The position numbers and the translations under genes are program-made. The notes under the pieces were generated by a model, which had not been told where the DNA came from, searched no databases, and worked only from the letters and a program-made list of their open reading frames with translations. From NCBI GenBank assembly GCA_002395225.1, contig DGWH01000134.1:97948-161947 (forward strand): DNA of 64,000 bases, given 5' to 3'. Shown in pieces: positions 54,444-63,100 of the stretch (positions are counted from its first letter, which is position 1; each line of letters begins with the position of its first letter). Origin of the DNA: Christensenella sp. UBA4263. GTDB lineage: Bacteria > Bacillota > Clostridia > Christensenellales > Aristaeellaceae.

Positions 54444-55613
54444 TTAGGATTTCTTCTTCCTTCGTCTGATGACAAATATGGCACAAAGCAGGATGCAAAC
54501 ACCGACAATCAGGTAAGGAAGCAGTGCAGCCAGGATAAGAACCATATTCTGCAGGGATTCCGAGAAGGAGGACAGGCCCAGCTCAAGAGCCGCGGATAAA
54601 CGTTCGCCAAAGGTGAGCTCTCTGGTTTCAACCACTTCCTTCTTTTTCTCTTCTTTCAGGCTGATATCCACTTTCGAAAAATTAACCTGCTGATCGGTAG
54701 ACTTAAGAGATGAAGTCAGGGAATCGATGTTGTATTGTATTTCGGCAATCTGTCGTTCAAGCTGCAGAAGATCTTCAAGCTTTTCAGAGGTGGTGACCAG
54801 ATTCTGCAGACGTTCAAGCAGCATTTTCTGGGTTTTGAGACGGCTCTGGGTATCTCTGTAACTTTCCGTTCTGTCCTCTGCGGATTCATCCTGACGAATG
54901 ATTCGCCCCAGTTCCCCTGTCCGGCCGAGGAAGGTATCCAGCTTGTCAGACGGAATGCGAAGCGTCATTGAGGCAGACATCCCGCCGCTTTTTGAAACGA
55001 CGGAGGAACTGCTGACCCACCCGCCGTTTTCTTTGCACATCTGATGAATCAGGCTGAGACTTTTGTCAAATTCGGCCGTGCTGATGTCAATGGAGGCCGT
55101 ACGGACAATTTTCCTCGTCTCATCTTCAAAGACGGAACCATTGGACGTCCCGGCTGTACTGGTCAGGGCCATTTCGCCCATGCTCATTTCAGGAATGTAT
55201 TCCTCGTAGGCTGCCTCTGGGGCAGCACGCATGCCTTCAGAGGCATAGTCCATCATCGGGGCGGCAGTCTGTTTGGACCGGATTTGCTGCGGAATGTTCC
55301 TGCCGCCGAGAAACAGGATAAACAGAACGAGAACGGCAGCTGCCGCCAAAAGCACACGGCGTCCTGATTTCGGCTTGACTGGTTTCTCTTTCTTCAGCTG
55401 CCGGACCCACTGTTCATGACAGTTCTGCGGCGCAGGCGGTGTTTCCTCCCGGTAATGATCCAATCCCGTCTGAACTGTTTCAGCCAGCTGACGCAGCCGA
55501 GCACATTTGGGACACTGCTGTTCATGTTTCCGCATGATTTCAAGATCTGACCGGTCTGCTTCGCCGGATTCAAACTTTTTCAGATACTTGCCGTATTCCG
55601 TGCAGTTCATCAT
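54444..55613 (-). CDS. DUF4349 protein with zinc-finger anti-sigma N-terminus
   Basis: 389 residues. A zf-HC2-like N-terminus (HEQQCPKC, ~30-37) as in ECF anti-sigma factors, a membrane helix (~86-104, RRVLLAAAAVLVLFILFLGG), an external DUF4349 domain with a coiled coil (~165-330; RTASIDISTAEFDKS, LLERLQNLVTTSEKLEDLLQLERQIAEIQYNIDSL), and a C-terminal helix (~360-383) before RRRKKKS. The start overlaps the sigma gene by ATGA. Expected role: holding the cognate sigma factor at the membrane until an envelope signal arrives. Confidence 0.85.
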   Translation of the reverse strand: MMNCTEYGKYLKKFESGEADRSDLEIMRKHEQQCPKCARLRQLAETVQTGLDHYREETPPAPQNCHEQWVRQLKKEKPVKPKSGRRVLLAAAAVLVLFILFLGGRNIPQQIRSKQTAAPMMDYASEGMRAAPEAAYEEYIPEMSMGEMALTSTAGTSNGSVFEDETRKIVRTASIDISTAEFDKSLSLIHQMCKENGGWVSSSSVVSKSGGMSASMTLRIPSDKLDTFLGRTGELGRIIRQDESAEDRTESYRDTQSRLKTQKMLLERLQNLVTTSEKLEDLLQLERQIAEIQYNIDSLTSSLKSTDQQVNFSKVDISLKEEKKKEVVETRELTFGERLSAALELGLSSFSESLQNMVLILAALLPYLIVGVCILLCAIFVIRRRKKKS

Positions 55614-56173
55614 TTGCCCGCCTCCCCTTTCTCCTCAAGTATTCCGCGAAGATGTTCGCGCGCCCGCGCAATCCGGCTTTTGACCGTGCCGACGGGGATC
55701 TCCAGTATTTCGGATATTTCAGTATAGCTTTTTTCCTCGACGGCAAACAGGACAAGCGTTACTTTCTGGTCCTCATCAAGTTTATTCAGGCCCTGGCGGA
55801 TCCGCTCGTTGTTTTCTGTCTCAAGAACGCTGGATTCAGGCATCGTTCCGGTATCCGAGAGACAGACATCACCGGGAAAGTTCTCAACCAGTTCGATTCG
55901 GTCATTCTTCTTTTTCCGAAGGATATCCGTGCACGTATGAACGGCGATACGGTACATCCATGAACTGAAAGCCGCGTTCCCTCTGTATTGCCCGATTGAT
56001 TTCCATGTCTTGATCATGGTTAACTGCATGGCATCCTCTGCATCATGACGGTTGCCCATCAGGCGCCAGCAGACTCGCCAGATCATCTGTTCATGCGGTG
56101 TCACCAACTGTTCAAATGCCCAGCTGTCCCCGTGCTTTGCCCGAAACAGTGTGAGGTGATGAAGATTGTCCAT
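55610..56173 (-). CDS. ECF-type RNA polymerase sigma factor with cognate anti-sigma gene
   Basis: 187 residues from the ATG at 56173, which has GGAGG 7-8 nt upstream; the frame reaches back to 56245. Region 2 (HEQMIWRVCWRLMGNRHDAEDAMQLTMIKTWKSI) and region 4 (LDEDQKVTLVLFAVEEKSYTEISEILEIPVGTVKSRIARAREHLRGIL). An ECF-type promoter (56209-56235) sits directly in front, indicating autoregulation. It is coupled to the DUF4349 anti-sigma gene. Confidence 0.93.
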   Translation of the reverse strand: MDNLHHLTLFRAKHGDSWAFEQLVTPHEQMIWRVCWRLMGNRHDAEDAMQLTMIKTWKSIGQYRGNAAFSSWMYRIAVHTCTDILRKKKNDRIELVENFPGDVCLSDTGTMPESSVLETENNERIRQGLNKLDEDQKVTLVLFAVEEKSYTEISEILEIPVGTVKSRIARAREHLRGILEEKGEAGK

Positions 56174-56208
56174 CACAATTCCTCCTCTCAGGTCCTTTCT
56201 ACTCATAT

Positions 56209-56235
56209 GACGAAATCTGATGAAGATTTGTTCCC
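56209..56235 (-). promoter_or_regulatory. ECF-type promoter, probably autoregulatory
   Basis: On the minus strand GGGAAC (56235-56230), 17-bp spacer, CGTC (56212-56209). This matches the AAC-N16/17-CGTC pattern of SigM/SigW-type ECF promoters and lies ~36 bp from the sigma start codon. Confidence 0.7.
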
Positions 56236-56244
56236 GGTTTCTCA

Positions 56245-56275
56245 TAAAAAAAAGGAAACCGCCCTGCGGTTTCCT
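56245..56275 (-). terminator. Terminator of the glycine-rich protein gene
   Basis: Minus strand AGGAAACCGC-AGG-GCGGTTTCCT followed by a run of seven or more T residues. Confidence 0.92.
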
Positions 56276-56284
56276 GTCGAGATC

Positions 56285-56596
56285 TCAGAAGTGCCGGCCT
56301 GCACCGCCGCCCCGTGAATGACCTCCGCCAAAGCCTCCCAGTCCGCCAAAGCCGCCGCCGAAGCCACTGCCAAAGCTGCTGCCGAAGCCGCCGCCAAAGC
56401 CCCCGAAGGGCGAATGGAACGGACTGCTTCCGGACATAAACGGACCAAATCCGGAGTCCCAGCCAAAAATGTGCGGTCCGATGTCAAACAGGGACATCAT
56501 TCCCCACGGAAAGAAGAAACGGGTCCTTCTTTTCCGTTTGCCGGAACGGTCAGAAAAAACGACCAACAGAAAGAGAAGAAAAAGTATGTTCAACAT
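56285..56596 (-). CDS. Glycine-rich small membrane protein under a Mn riboswitch
   Basis: 103 residues. A strong AAAGGAGG lies 7 nt before the ATG, so the gene is real despite low complexity. Residues 2-14 (LNILFLLFLLVVF) form a membrane helix or signal anchor, then a basic SGKRKRRTRFFFPWG stretch, then an aromatic segment with Asp and His (FDIGPHIFGWDSGFG), then GGFGGGFGSSFGSG-type repeats ending in GGGHSRGGGAGRHF. The Gly-rich ending is like the tails of TPM-domain and DUF2207 membrane proteins, but those domains are absent. It is the only gene between a Mn riboswitch and a terminator. Role unknown; manganese handling is inferred from the switch. Confidence 0.78.
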   Translation of the reverse strand: MLNILFLLFLLVVFSDRSGKRKRRTRFFFPWGMMSLFDIGPHIFGWDSGFGPFMSGSSPFHSPFGGFGGGFGSSFGSGFGGGFGGLGGFGGGHSRGGGAGRHF

Positions 56597-56646
56597 GTTT
56601 GTGCCTCCTTTTCAACCAAACACTACCGCTTCGCTGATCAGGATAC

Positions 56647-56685
56647 AAAAAAGACTTGTACCATGATCAGTCATGTACAAGTCTT
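56647..56685 (-). terminator. Riboswitch-controlled terminator
   Basis: Minus strand AAGACTTGTAC/GTACAAGTCTT stem (56685-56675 with 56661-56651) followed by T6. Its 5' arm contains CTTGTAC, which is also the 3' strand of the aptamer's closing helix. Confidence 0.9.
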
Positions 56686-56770
56686 GCCTTTTCATTTGGA
56701 CCGGATGCCAAACGGCATCGGATGACGGTTTCCAAACCCACCTCTCGGTGTCTGGCTACTCCCCTGTTAC
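56675..56770 (-). ncRNA. yybP-ykoY manganese riboswitch
   Basis: The minus strand carries GGGGAGTAGCC (56764-56754), a GAGA-capped hairpin CACC/GGTG, CCGTCATC (56728-56721), a GATGCC-GTTT-GGCATC arm and GGCAAGACTTG (56688-56678). These are the signature sequences of the Mn2+-sensing class. The closing helix can form between GTAACAGG and CTTGTAC (one bulge). Since CTTGTAC is also needed by the terminator, metal binding should free transcription: an ON switch. A consensus promoter is directly upstream. Confidence 0.92.
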
Positions 56771-56776
56771 GTGTAT

Positions 56777-56805
56777 ATTCTATTTCAAAATGCAGAAATT
56801 GTCAA
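56777..56805 (-). promoter_or_regulatory. Consensus promoter of the riboswitch unit
   Basis: Minus strand TTGACA (56805-56800), 17-bp spacer, TAGAAT (56782-56777). The first aptamer base follows within ~7-10 nt. Confidence 0.85.
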
Positions 56806-56871
56806 CTGCTTTTTGAAATTTTTTTGTGCAGAGGAACTGCGAATCAGAAAACACGTGACCGTTTGAATCAA

Positions 56872-57414
56872 TCAGTAGTTCTCCGCGCGGACTTCAAAAT
56901 AGCTCTGCGGATGATTGCAGACCGGGCAGACTTCGGGTGCTTCCATTCCGACGACGATATGTCCGCAGTTTCTGCATTCCCAGATGGTTACGCCGGCTTT
57001 TTTGAATACTTCCATTGCTTCGACGTTCTGAAGAAGCTTGCGGTAACGTTCCTCATGCTGCTTTTCAATCGCGGCAACTCCGCGGAACTGCTTGGCCAGA
57101 TCGGCAAATCCCTCTTCCTCTGCCTCACGGGCCATACGCTCATACATATCGGTCCACTCGGCATTTTCGCCCTCAGCGGCGTGAAGGAGATTGGCAGGCG
57201 TATCGCCAAGTTCACCCAGTGCCTTAAACCAGAGTTTCGCGTGCTCTTTTTCATTCTCCGCGGTTTTGAGGAAGATGGCCGCGATCTGCTCGTAGCCTGC
57301 TTTTTTGGCGGCGGAGGCAAAATAGGTATACTTGTTGCGTGCCATGGATTCGCCGGCAAACGCTTCCCACAGATTCTTTTCCGTTTTTGTTCCTGCGTAT
57401 TTGTTCTCAGCCAT
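56872..57414 (-). CDS. rbr: Rubrerythrin
   Basis: 180 residues from the ATG at 57414 (AAAGGGG upstream; the frame reaches 57477 but that part has no ribosome binding site). A ferritin-like diiron domain (Glu22, then ENEKEH with Glu55 and His58, and a second ExxH near 117-120) and a C-terminal rubredoxin-like iron site (Cys147, Cys150, Cys163, Cys166). It reduces hydrogen peroxide with NAD(P)H-derived electrons in anaerobes. It lies directly upstream of the Mn-riboswitch unit, with no clear terminator between. Confidence 0.97.
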   Translation of the reverse strand: MAENKYAGTKTEKNLWEAFAGESMARNKYTYFASAAKKAGYEQIAAIFLKTAENEKEHAKLWFKALGELGDTPANLLHAAEGENAEWTDMYERMAREAEEEGFADLAKQFRGVAAIEKQHEERYRKLLQNVEAMEVFKKAGVTIWECRNCGHIVVGMEAPEVCPVCNHPQSYFEVRAENY

Positions 57415-57517
57415 TTGATATACCCCTTTCGGCAAACTGCCACTGTAAAATGTCCGGTTCCAAACGGGAATGTCCATGTTCCGGATGATTTATGCCGGGC
57501 ATTCCCTCGCCGGAGTC

Positions 57518-57546
57518 ATTGTATGATGGAATGAAGGTTCTGTCAA
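57518..57546 (-). promoter_or_regulatory. Promoter of the rubrerythrin gene
   Basis: Minus strand TTGACA (57546-57541), 17-bp spacer, TACAAT (57523-57518). I see no PerR box with certainty. Confidence 0.8.
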
Positions 57547-57576
57547 ATTCTTTTTTTTTGGAATGAGGTTGATGCG

Positions 57577-58320
57577 ATGCTGATCTGGATAATCATTCTG
57601 TTTTCCGTCATTTCGAATGCCTTCTTTCTGGGCTTTCGCTATGCCAGACGGATTGAAAACAAGCTGGATGTTCCCCGTGCCGGAAAACGGCATCTCTACT
57701 GTCTGGGAGACGGGATTACCTATGGTGTCGGCGTCCTGAATAACCGCCGGGCATTCGCCTGGCCGTATCAGCTTGAGGCGTCTCTTGGAGCCGGATGGCA
57801 GGTCATTAATTACGGAACGGAGGATGCCACGCTTCTGGAGGGCAAAAACGCGCTGCAGTCCGGGCGGACATTTCAGGTGCTGTCACAGGTAAAGGAACCG
57901 AGTGTTCTGCTGATGATCGGGACCAACGATTCAAAACTGGGCATCTGGAATGAACGAAGATTTGAAGCGGCGTTTGACGATTTTCTGGTCCGTCTGGCCG
58001 AACACTGCCGGGAGCTGATTGTTCTTCTGCCAATTTCCGTCCAGGCACCCAGAATTCCCATGAAAACGGAAATCCGGGCGGAGATTGTTGGGCAGATTGT
58101 GCAGATCGAGCGCAGCATCTGTCAGTCAAGGCAGATCCCTTTCCTGGATCTGTTTCATCTCTCGGAAAATCATCCGGAATGGTACGCCAATGACGGAATT
58201 CATCTGAACCAGCAGGGAAACAGAAAAATCTCAGACTGGATTTATGAGGAAATCCAGCATTCCGGCCTGCTCAAAGGTTCCGGTGCCCTGCGGGAAACGG
58301 ATCCGGAGGTTAATGCCTGA
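57577..58320 (+). CDS. Membrane-anchored SGNH/GDSL-like protein lacking the catalytic serine
   Basis: 247 residues. An N-terminal helix (~2-20), then an SGNH fold: block I reads LGDGITYG (Gly44-Asp45-Gly46), block III GTND (Asn117), block V NDGIHLN (Asp206, His209). In active members block I is GDS with Ser as nucleophile; here that codon is GGG, so esterase activity as known is not expected. The other blocks are kept, which points to a binding or changed role, or to an unusual nucleophile. It overlaps the convergent MATE gene by 11 bp. Confidence 0.82.
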   Translation: MLIWIIILFSVISNAFFLGFRYARRIENKLDVPRAGKRHLYCLGDGITYGVGVLNNRRAFAWPYQLEASLGAGWQVINYGTEDATLLEGKNALQSGRTFQVLSQVKEPSVLLMIGTNDSKLGIWNERRFEAAFDDFLVRLAEHCRELIVLLPISVQAPRIPMKTEIRAEIVGQIVQIERSICQSRQIPFLDLFHLSENHPEWYANDGIHLNQQGNRKISDWIYEEIQHSGLLKGSGALRETDPEVNA

Positions 58321-59674
58321 AATCCCGGGTCAGGTTCCGGATCCAGGTTCCTTTCCGATAATGACGCAAAGCAAACGGCATTTTGACAAACTCATCCGTG
58401 CACATCATCAGATAGACAAGGATGGGCGGAAAGTGAAAGACAAAGGCGCTGATCAGGCCGATGGGCACCGCATATCCCCACATGGTGAGGAAATCGAGAC
58501 GCAGCCCGTATCTGGAATCACCGCCGCACCGGAAGAAAGAGGCAATCAGCAGTGTGTTAATCAGCTGACCGATCTGGTAGACACTGGAAATGAGGAGCAT
58601 GGTCCGCAGATAGCCGGAGGCGGTGTTCGAGATCTTTACAAGACCGGAAATCAGCGGACTCAGTGTGATCAGGACAACAGCACCAGCAAGTCCGGTTAGA
58701 AAAGTGACGGTCAGAAGGTGCGATGCATCCCCACGTGCCTGCTCGTATTTTTTCTGGCCGATTTCCCGGCCGAGCATGATGGATGAAGCGGAGGAAATGC
58801 CAAACCCGACGGTCGTAACAAGCTCACGGACCACCGATACCACGGAGTTGGCGGCCACAATGTCGGTTCCAAGGCGGCCCATGATCATGGAATTGACGCT
58901 GTATGCCAGCCCCCACAGACAGTCATTGACAAAGGCGGGAATGCAATACCGAAAGAAATCACTGACCAGTACACGCGGAATGGAAAAAAGTGCACGGAAA
59001 CCCTTCGGAAGAAGCGTTTGCCTCAGGTAATGGATAAGACAGATGAGGAATTCAGTGCCCCGTGAAATGGACGTGGCCAGTGCTGCACCGCGAATGCCCA
59101 GAGCAGGAAGGCCGAACAGGCCAAAAATGAGGACCGCGTTTAACAGGACGTTCAGAGTGAGCGTAAAGGCAGATACCAGCGTTGAAAGCGTGACCCGCTC
59201 GCAGCTTCTCATCACCGCCAGATACGGCTGTGTCAAGCCGGCAAACAGATAGGAAAAAGCGACGAAACGAAGATAATTCGCGCCGGCCGCGATCAGTTCC
59301 GGATCGTTGGTCCAGACGCGCATCAGGGTGGTCGGGAAAAACAATGCCATGAAAGCGGCAAAGAAAGAGAACAGAATGGAGATCAGGAGACCGATTCCCA
59401 GAATTCGGGAGATGGTTGCGCAGTCCTTTTTCCCCCAGTACTGAGAGACCAGGATCGTCAGTGCGGAGGAAAGGCCATAGAAAACAGTAAACAGCAGAAA
59501 CATGACCTGCCCGGCAAGCGATGATGCGGAGATGGATACCTGATCCACCCGCCCCAGCATGATGACATCTGCCAGACTGACCGAGGCGGAAATGAGATTC
59601 TGGACGACGATTGGCGCAAGCAGGACAAGCAGCTCGTGCCGGAAGCCTTTTCTGAAACGGAACGGTAGATTCAT
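58310..59674 (-). CDS. MATE-family efflux transporter, second copy
   Basis: 454 residues with twelve helices. MATE motifs PIVVQNLISASVSLADVIMLGRVDQVSISASSLAG near the N-terminus, and ALGIRGAALATSISRGTEF before the second half. It is only distantly related to the MATE at 23109-24455, more like the NorM/DinF-like branch. AAGGAG 7 nt before the ATG. Substrate unknown. Its upstream region holds an array of 84-bp repeats. Confidence 0.92.
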   Translation of the reverse strand: MNLPFRFRKGFRHELLVLLAPIVVQNLISASVSLADVIMLGRVDQVSISASSLAGQVMFLLFTVFYGLSSALTILVSQYWGKKDCATISRILGIGLLISILFSFFAAFMALFFPTTLMRVWTNDPELIAAGANYLRFVAFSYLFAGLTQPYLAVMRSCERVTLSTLVSAFTLTLNVLLNAVLIFGLFGLPALGIRGAALATSISRGTEFLICLIHYLRQTLLPKGFRALFSIPRVLVSDFFRYCIPAFVNDCLWGLAYSVNSMIMGRLGTDIVAANSVVSVVRELVTTVGFGISSASSIMLGREIGQKKYEQARGDASHLLTVTFLTGLAGAVVLITLSPLISGLVKISNTASGYLRTMLLISSVYQIGQLINTLLIASFFRCGGDSRYGLRLDFLTMWGYAVPIGLISAFVFHFPPILVYLMMCTDEFVKMPFALRHYRKGTWIRNLTRDFRH

Positions 59675-59686
59675 TCTTGCTCCTTA

Positions 59687-59902
59687 TGTGCTGCAGGGTG
59701 ATCTTACGGTACCGATGCATTTTCGGTCCTCATGCGCTGACAAACCGACGCGAAGCGTCGGGCCCTCATATGTGCTGCAGCCCGGTCTTACGGCACCGCT
59801 GTATTTTCGGTCCTCATACGCTGACAAACCGACGCGAAGCGTCGGGCCCTCATATGTGCGCTGCAGCCCGGTCTTAGGACACCGCTGCATTTCCGGTGCG
59901 TA
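59687..59902. repeat. Tandem 84-bp intergenic repeats with hairpin core (2.5 copies)
   Basis: TGTGCTGCAG begins units at 59687 and 59771, and TGTGCGCTGCAG begins a partial third at 59855, exactly 84 bp apart. The first two hold a perfect hairpin CCGACGC-GAA-GCGTCGG (59745-59761 and 59829-59845) followed by GCCCTCAT. The array fills the gap between the ATPase and MATE genes and resembles in layout, not sequence, the one at 29071-29232. Confidence 0.9.
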
Positions 59903-59913
59903 TCTTTGACAGG

Positions 59914-60642
59914 CTATTCTGAGTCCTGAAACAGGGCGTGCAGTACCTGATGACGGTGGTCGAGGAAAAGACGGGTAATTTTCACGCTTTCCGCCTCTTC
60001 GTAAGAGATTGGATGAGGCATGTGATCATCAAAGCTCAGAATCTCAGCATCCGGAATGCCCAGCAGGATTGGCGAATGCGTAGCGATGATAAACTGAGAT
60101 CCCAGGCGGACGCTGTCATGGATTTCAGAGAGCAGGGTCAGCTGCCGCTGCGGGGACAGGGCGGCCTCGGGTTCATCCAGAACATAGAAGCCTCTCCCCT
60201 TCATGTTCAGCTGAGCCATTTTAAGGAAACTCTCCCCGTGTGACCGCTGATGGTAATGCGCCGGAACACCGCCTGTTTTACTGTACTCCTCTTCCATGGA
60301 CGCAACATTATAAAAGCTCTCTGCTCTGAAAAAATACCCCCAGCCGGAGGACCCGGGCGTACGGATTAGCGACAGGGCGGTTTCCAGCTCCGAATGAGAA
60401 TCATAGGTCGAAAAATGATAATTCCGGGACCCGCCTTCCGGATTAAACCCATACGCAACGGCGATGGCCTCAAGCAATGTGCTCTTTCCGGAACCGTTCT
60501 CGCCGGTAAAAAAGGTCACCGGAGCATGAAAACGAAGCGTCTGGATGCTTCGGATGGCAGGAATCCTGTGCAGATAACTGTCAGCCGGTATTTTCTCCCA
60601 GTTTATGGAAAGCTGCCGGATGGTCAGCGGTGTGTTTCCCAC
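59914..60642 (-). CDS. AAA-family ATPase (ABC/SMC-like, OLD/RecF-style)
   Basis: 242 residues from a GTG at 60642, chosen because GGAGG is 7 nt upstream; the frame extends to 60804 across the upstream terminator. Walker A TGENGSGKST, signature-like QRSHGESFLKM, Walker B FYVLDEPEAALSP and switch IATHSP. This compact single-chain ATPase without membrane parts occurs widely in gut bacteria; roles in DNA repair or as a toxin-like OLD relative are suggested for relatives but not proven. No nuclease domain is fused. It stands alone. Confidence 0.85.
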   Translation of the reverse strand: MGNTPLTIRQLSINWEKIPADSYLHRIPAIRSIQTLRFHAPVTFFTGENGSGKSTLLEAIAVAYGFNPEGGSRNYHFSTYDSHSELETALSLIRTPGSSGWGYFFRAESFYNVASMEEEYSKTGGVPAHYHQRSHGESFLKMAQLNMKGRGFYVLDEPEAALSPQRQLTLLSEIHDSVRLGSQFIIATHSPILLGIPDAEILSFDDHMPHPISYEEAESVKITRLFLDHRHQVLHALFQDSE

Positions 60643-60670
60643 GCGGGTTCCTCCAATCTCCTGTTTTCTG

Positions 60671-60699
60671 AAACAGCCGGAGAAATTCTCCGGCTGTTT
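60671..60699 (-). terminator. Hairpin after the mannan operon
   Basis: 14-bp inverted repeat AAACAGCCGGAGAA/TTCTCCGGCTGTTT, nearly without a loop. The T-tract is weak, so partial read-through into the ATPase gene is possible. Confidence 0.65.
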
Positions 60700-60734
60700 A
60701 TAAATACAGGTGCAGTCAGGCAGATGGTCTCCGG

Positions 60735-61922
60735 TCAGATGCCATGCTCTTTTGCACAGTTCTGGCAATGCAGATACTGGAGATTTCCGGCGATAAAGGT
60801 ACATCTCTGCTTGACACAGTCAACGCTCCTCAGCGGATCCGCCGGCGTGTTGAATACATAGTCGATCAGCCGGTCAAGGTCGGTCGTTGCGACATGCAGA
60901 CGGGTGTCACAGGAGGCATAGTAGATGTAGACTTTTCCATCATTGACAATGGCGCCGTTGGTAAATACGACATTGCTGACATCCCCCACCCGTTCTTTTC
61001 CAAACGGGGCGATCAGGTAGCCGGCAGGTTCAGCGATGACCTCCGAGGGATCCTCAAGGGAGGTGGCGAAGGCGTAGATGACATAGCGCAGGCCGGCTGC
61101 CGTATTGCGAACGCCGTGTGCAATATGAATCCATCCGCGGTCAGTGCGGATCGGCACCGCACCGGAACCGTTTTTGCTCTCCGTGATGGTGTGATACCGG
61201 CGAAGAGAGGTCATCTTTTCCTCGTCGATCACGGCGTTGGTGATATCATCGGCAAGTCCGAAGCCGATTCCCCCGCCGCTGCCGGTTTCGATAAAGTCAT
61301 CCATAGGCCTGGTATAGAAGGCGTATTTTCCGTTGACAAACTCGGGCAGCAGGCAGACGTTGCGCTGCTGCGGGGAATGCAGGGTCCGCAGATTCGGAAG
61401 ACGCTCCCAGTTTTTGAGATCTTTTGTCCGGACGATGCCGGCAGCCGCCGTCGCTGCAGAGAGATCGGAGACGGAGGTGTCTTTTGATTCCGAGCAGAAT
61501 ATGCCGTAAATATAGCCGTCTTCGTGTTTGGTCAGACGCATGTCGTACACGTTGGTTTCATCCGGGCAGGTATCCGGCAGCAGAACCGGATAGTTCCAGA
61601 ACCGGAAGCCCTCCGTGCCGGAATCTGACTGGGCGATGGCAAAGAAGCTCTTGCGGTCATTCCCCTCAACCCGGGCAATCAGGGTATATTTGCCGTCCAG
61701 CAGAATGGCACCGCTGTTGAAAACGGCGTTGATTCCCATGCGCTGCATCATATAAGGGTTTGTTGCGGGATTTGGATCGTAGATCCAGAACGGCGGGATA
61801 TGATCCCTGGTCAGGACCGGGTTGACATAACGCTCATAGATTCCGTTGTAGTAGGTCGGGTCAATGGCGTTCTTTTTCTCAATCAGTGTCTCATAACGCT
61901 GCTCAATCTCCTGATAGGTCAT
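60735..61922 (-). CDS. GH130 phosphorylase (4-O-beta-mannosyl-glucose phosphorylase-like)
   Basis: 395 residues with a five-bladed propeller. Family features: [34 protein letters not shown] (Asp as the proton donor ~131), [17 protein letters not shown] and [13 protein letters not shown] phosphate region. Length and sequence style fit the GH130_1 mannosylglucose phosphorylases of Ruminococcus and Bacteroides, which split mannosyl-glucose into mannose 1-phosphate and glucose. It is preceded, with an ATGA overlap, by the epimerase that makes this substrate. AAAGGAG before the ATG. Confidence 0.93.
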   Translation of the reverse strand: MTYQEIEQRYETLIEKKNAIDPTYYNGIYERYVNPVLTRDHIPPFWIYDPNPATNPYMMQRMGINAVFNSGAILLDGKYTLIARVEGNDRKSFFAIAQSDSGTEGFRFWNYPVLLPDTCPDETNVYDMRLTKHEDGYIYGIFCSESKDTSVSDLSAATAAAGIVRTKDLKNWERLPNLRTLHSPQQRNVCLLPEFVNGKYAFYTRPMDDFIETGSGGGIGFGLADDITNAVIDEEKMTSLRRYHTITESKNGSGAVPIRTDRGWIHIAHGVRNTAAGLRYVIYAFATSLEDPSEVIAEPAGYLIAPFGKERVGDVSNVVFTNGAIVNDGKVYIYYASCDTRLHVATTDLDRLIDYVFNTPADPLRSVDCVKQRCTFIAGNLQYLHCQNCAKEHGI

Positions 61923-63079
61923 ACGCGACTCCTTTCAATTACCTCAAAAGCCATCCGGCCGTTATGATAAGGACATTTCCAGGGCTCCACGATCGGTTTT
62001 CCGGGAACCGGATGTCCGGATTCATCCACGGACCAGAACCACTCCGATCCCGGCCGCTTATCGGCCATGACATCACGGATATAGCGCCACTGCGTTTCGA
62101 CGGCCTCTTTGTACCGGGTTTCCCCTGTTTTCTGCCACATGTTCAGGAAGCCGACCAGGGCCTCCGCCTGAACCCACCAGATCCGGGTCGTGTCGATCCG
62201 GCCGCATTCACACTCATTGGCAAATCCGTGATCCGTAAACGCTTTCTCATACGTTTCCCTGGCCATCGCCTGCAGGAGCGGACGGACACGGGCGGTCATT
62301 TCGGGATCATTAAGAACTTCCAGGGTGCGGTCTGCCAGCCAGGAGGTCTCGATATCATGGCCAAAGCTGTGGAGATCAATCAGCGAATGATAGGTCCGGT
62401 CAAAAAAGACTTCCTGGCGATGGCGCTCCGGATTATAGATCTTATCTGCCAGCGTATTCAGGATAAAGATCAGCCGCTCACGGACGCGCACATCCCCGGA
62501 GACCCGATACAGTTCCGTATAGGCCTCAAGGACATGAAGCAGCGTATTCATGGTCTTTTCCGCCATGACGCCGTTTTCACTGAGCTTTTCATTGCTCTCC
62601 GGCTTCCAGTCCGCCGTATGTGCCTCCAGATAACCGATGTCATCGGTGCAGCGTTCCTCAATCAGTTCAAACAGACTCAGGGCTTTTTCAAGGGCGCCTG
62701 CGCAGGGACGGACTCTGGCATAGCAGGACAGGGCATAAATGGCAAAGGCCTGATTATAGGTATGCTTTGTCCCATCCTCCACCGTTCCGTCGCAGCGTAC
62801 AGACCAGTAAACGCCGCCGTTTTTAATATCGCACATCCGGCAGAGCATATTATAGGCATGGTCTGCATAAGGAAGCAGCCCGGGATCCTTCAGGGTCTCT
62901 GCTGCCTGAGAGAAGAACCACAGGATGCGGCTGTTGAGAATACAGCCCTTGATGGCGTTATTGTCCCGCTCAAGATCCTGGGATACATATCCGATATACC
63001 CGCCGTTTTCCCGGTCAATCAGCCCTTCCCAGAAAGGCAGAATGACATTGATCAGATGTTCTCTGATCTCCTGTTCCAT
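61919..63079 (-). CDS. Cellobiose/mannobiose 2-epimerase (AGE family)
   Basis: 386 residues from the ATG at 63079; a TTG at 63085 has better spacing (8 nt) to GGAGGTGA and is an alternative, and the frame reaches 63094. An (alpha/alpha)6 barrel with HxxGxxxE-type motifs: [14 protein letters not shown] (His and Asp/Glu), and [16 protein letters not shown] with the conserved late His. It converts beta-1,4-mannobiose to mannosyl-glucose in the cytoplasm, feeding the GH130 enzyme encoded next. Central gene of the acetyl-mannan operon. Confidence 0.93.
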   Translation of the reverse strand: MEQEIREHLINVILPFWEGLIDRENGGYIGYVSQDLERDNNAIKGCILNSRILWFFSQAAETLKDPGLLPYADHAYNMLCRMCDIKNGGVYWSVRCDGTVEDGTKHTYNQAFAIYALSCYARVRPCAGALEKALSLFELIEERCTDDIGYLEAHTADWKPESNEKLSENGVMAEKTMNTLLHVLEAYTELYRVSGDVRVRERLIFILNTLADKIYNPERHRQEVFFDRTYHSLIDLHSFGHDIETSWLADRTLEVLNDPEMTARVRPLLQAMARETYEKAFTDHGFANECECGRIDTTRIWWVQAEALVGFLNMWQKTGETRYKEAVETQWRYIRDVMADKRPGSEWFWSVDESGHPVPGKPIVEPWKCPYHNGRMAFEVIERSRV

Positions 63080-63100
63080 GCTCAAAAAAGTCACCTCCGT

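Noticed and set aside
56242..56487. An 81-residue Ala/Ser-rich ORF overlapping the glycine-rich gene
   Set aside because: It is a frame-shifted shadow of the GGC/TTT repeats, without a ribosome binding site, and runs into the terminator.
56829..56841. A terminator for rubrerythrin at GCAG-AGGAA-CTGC
   Set aside because: The stem has only 4 bp, and on the transcribed strand it is followed by A residues rather than U residues.
59687..59902. A CRISPR array
   Set aside because: The full 84-bp unit repeats, with no unique spacers, only 2.5 copies and no cas genes. The same holds for 29071-29232.
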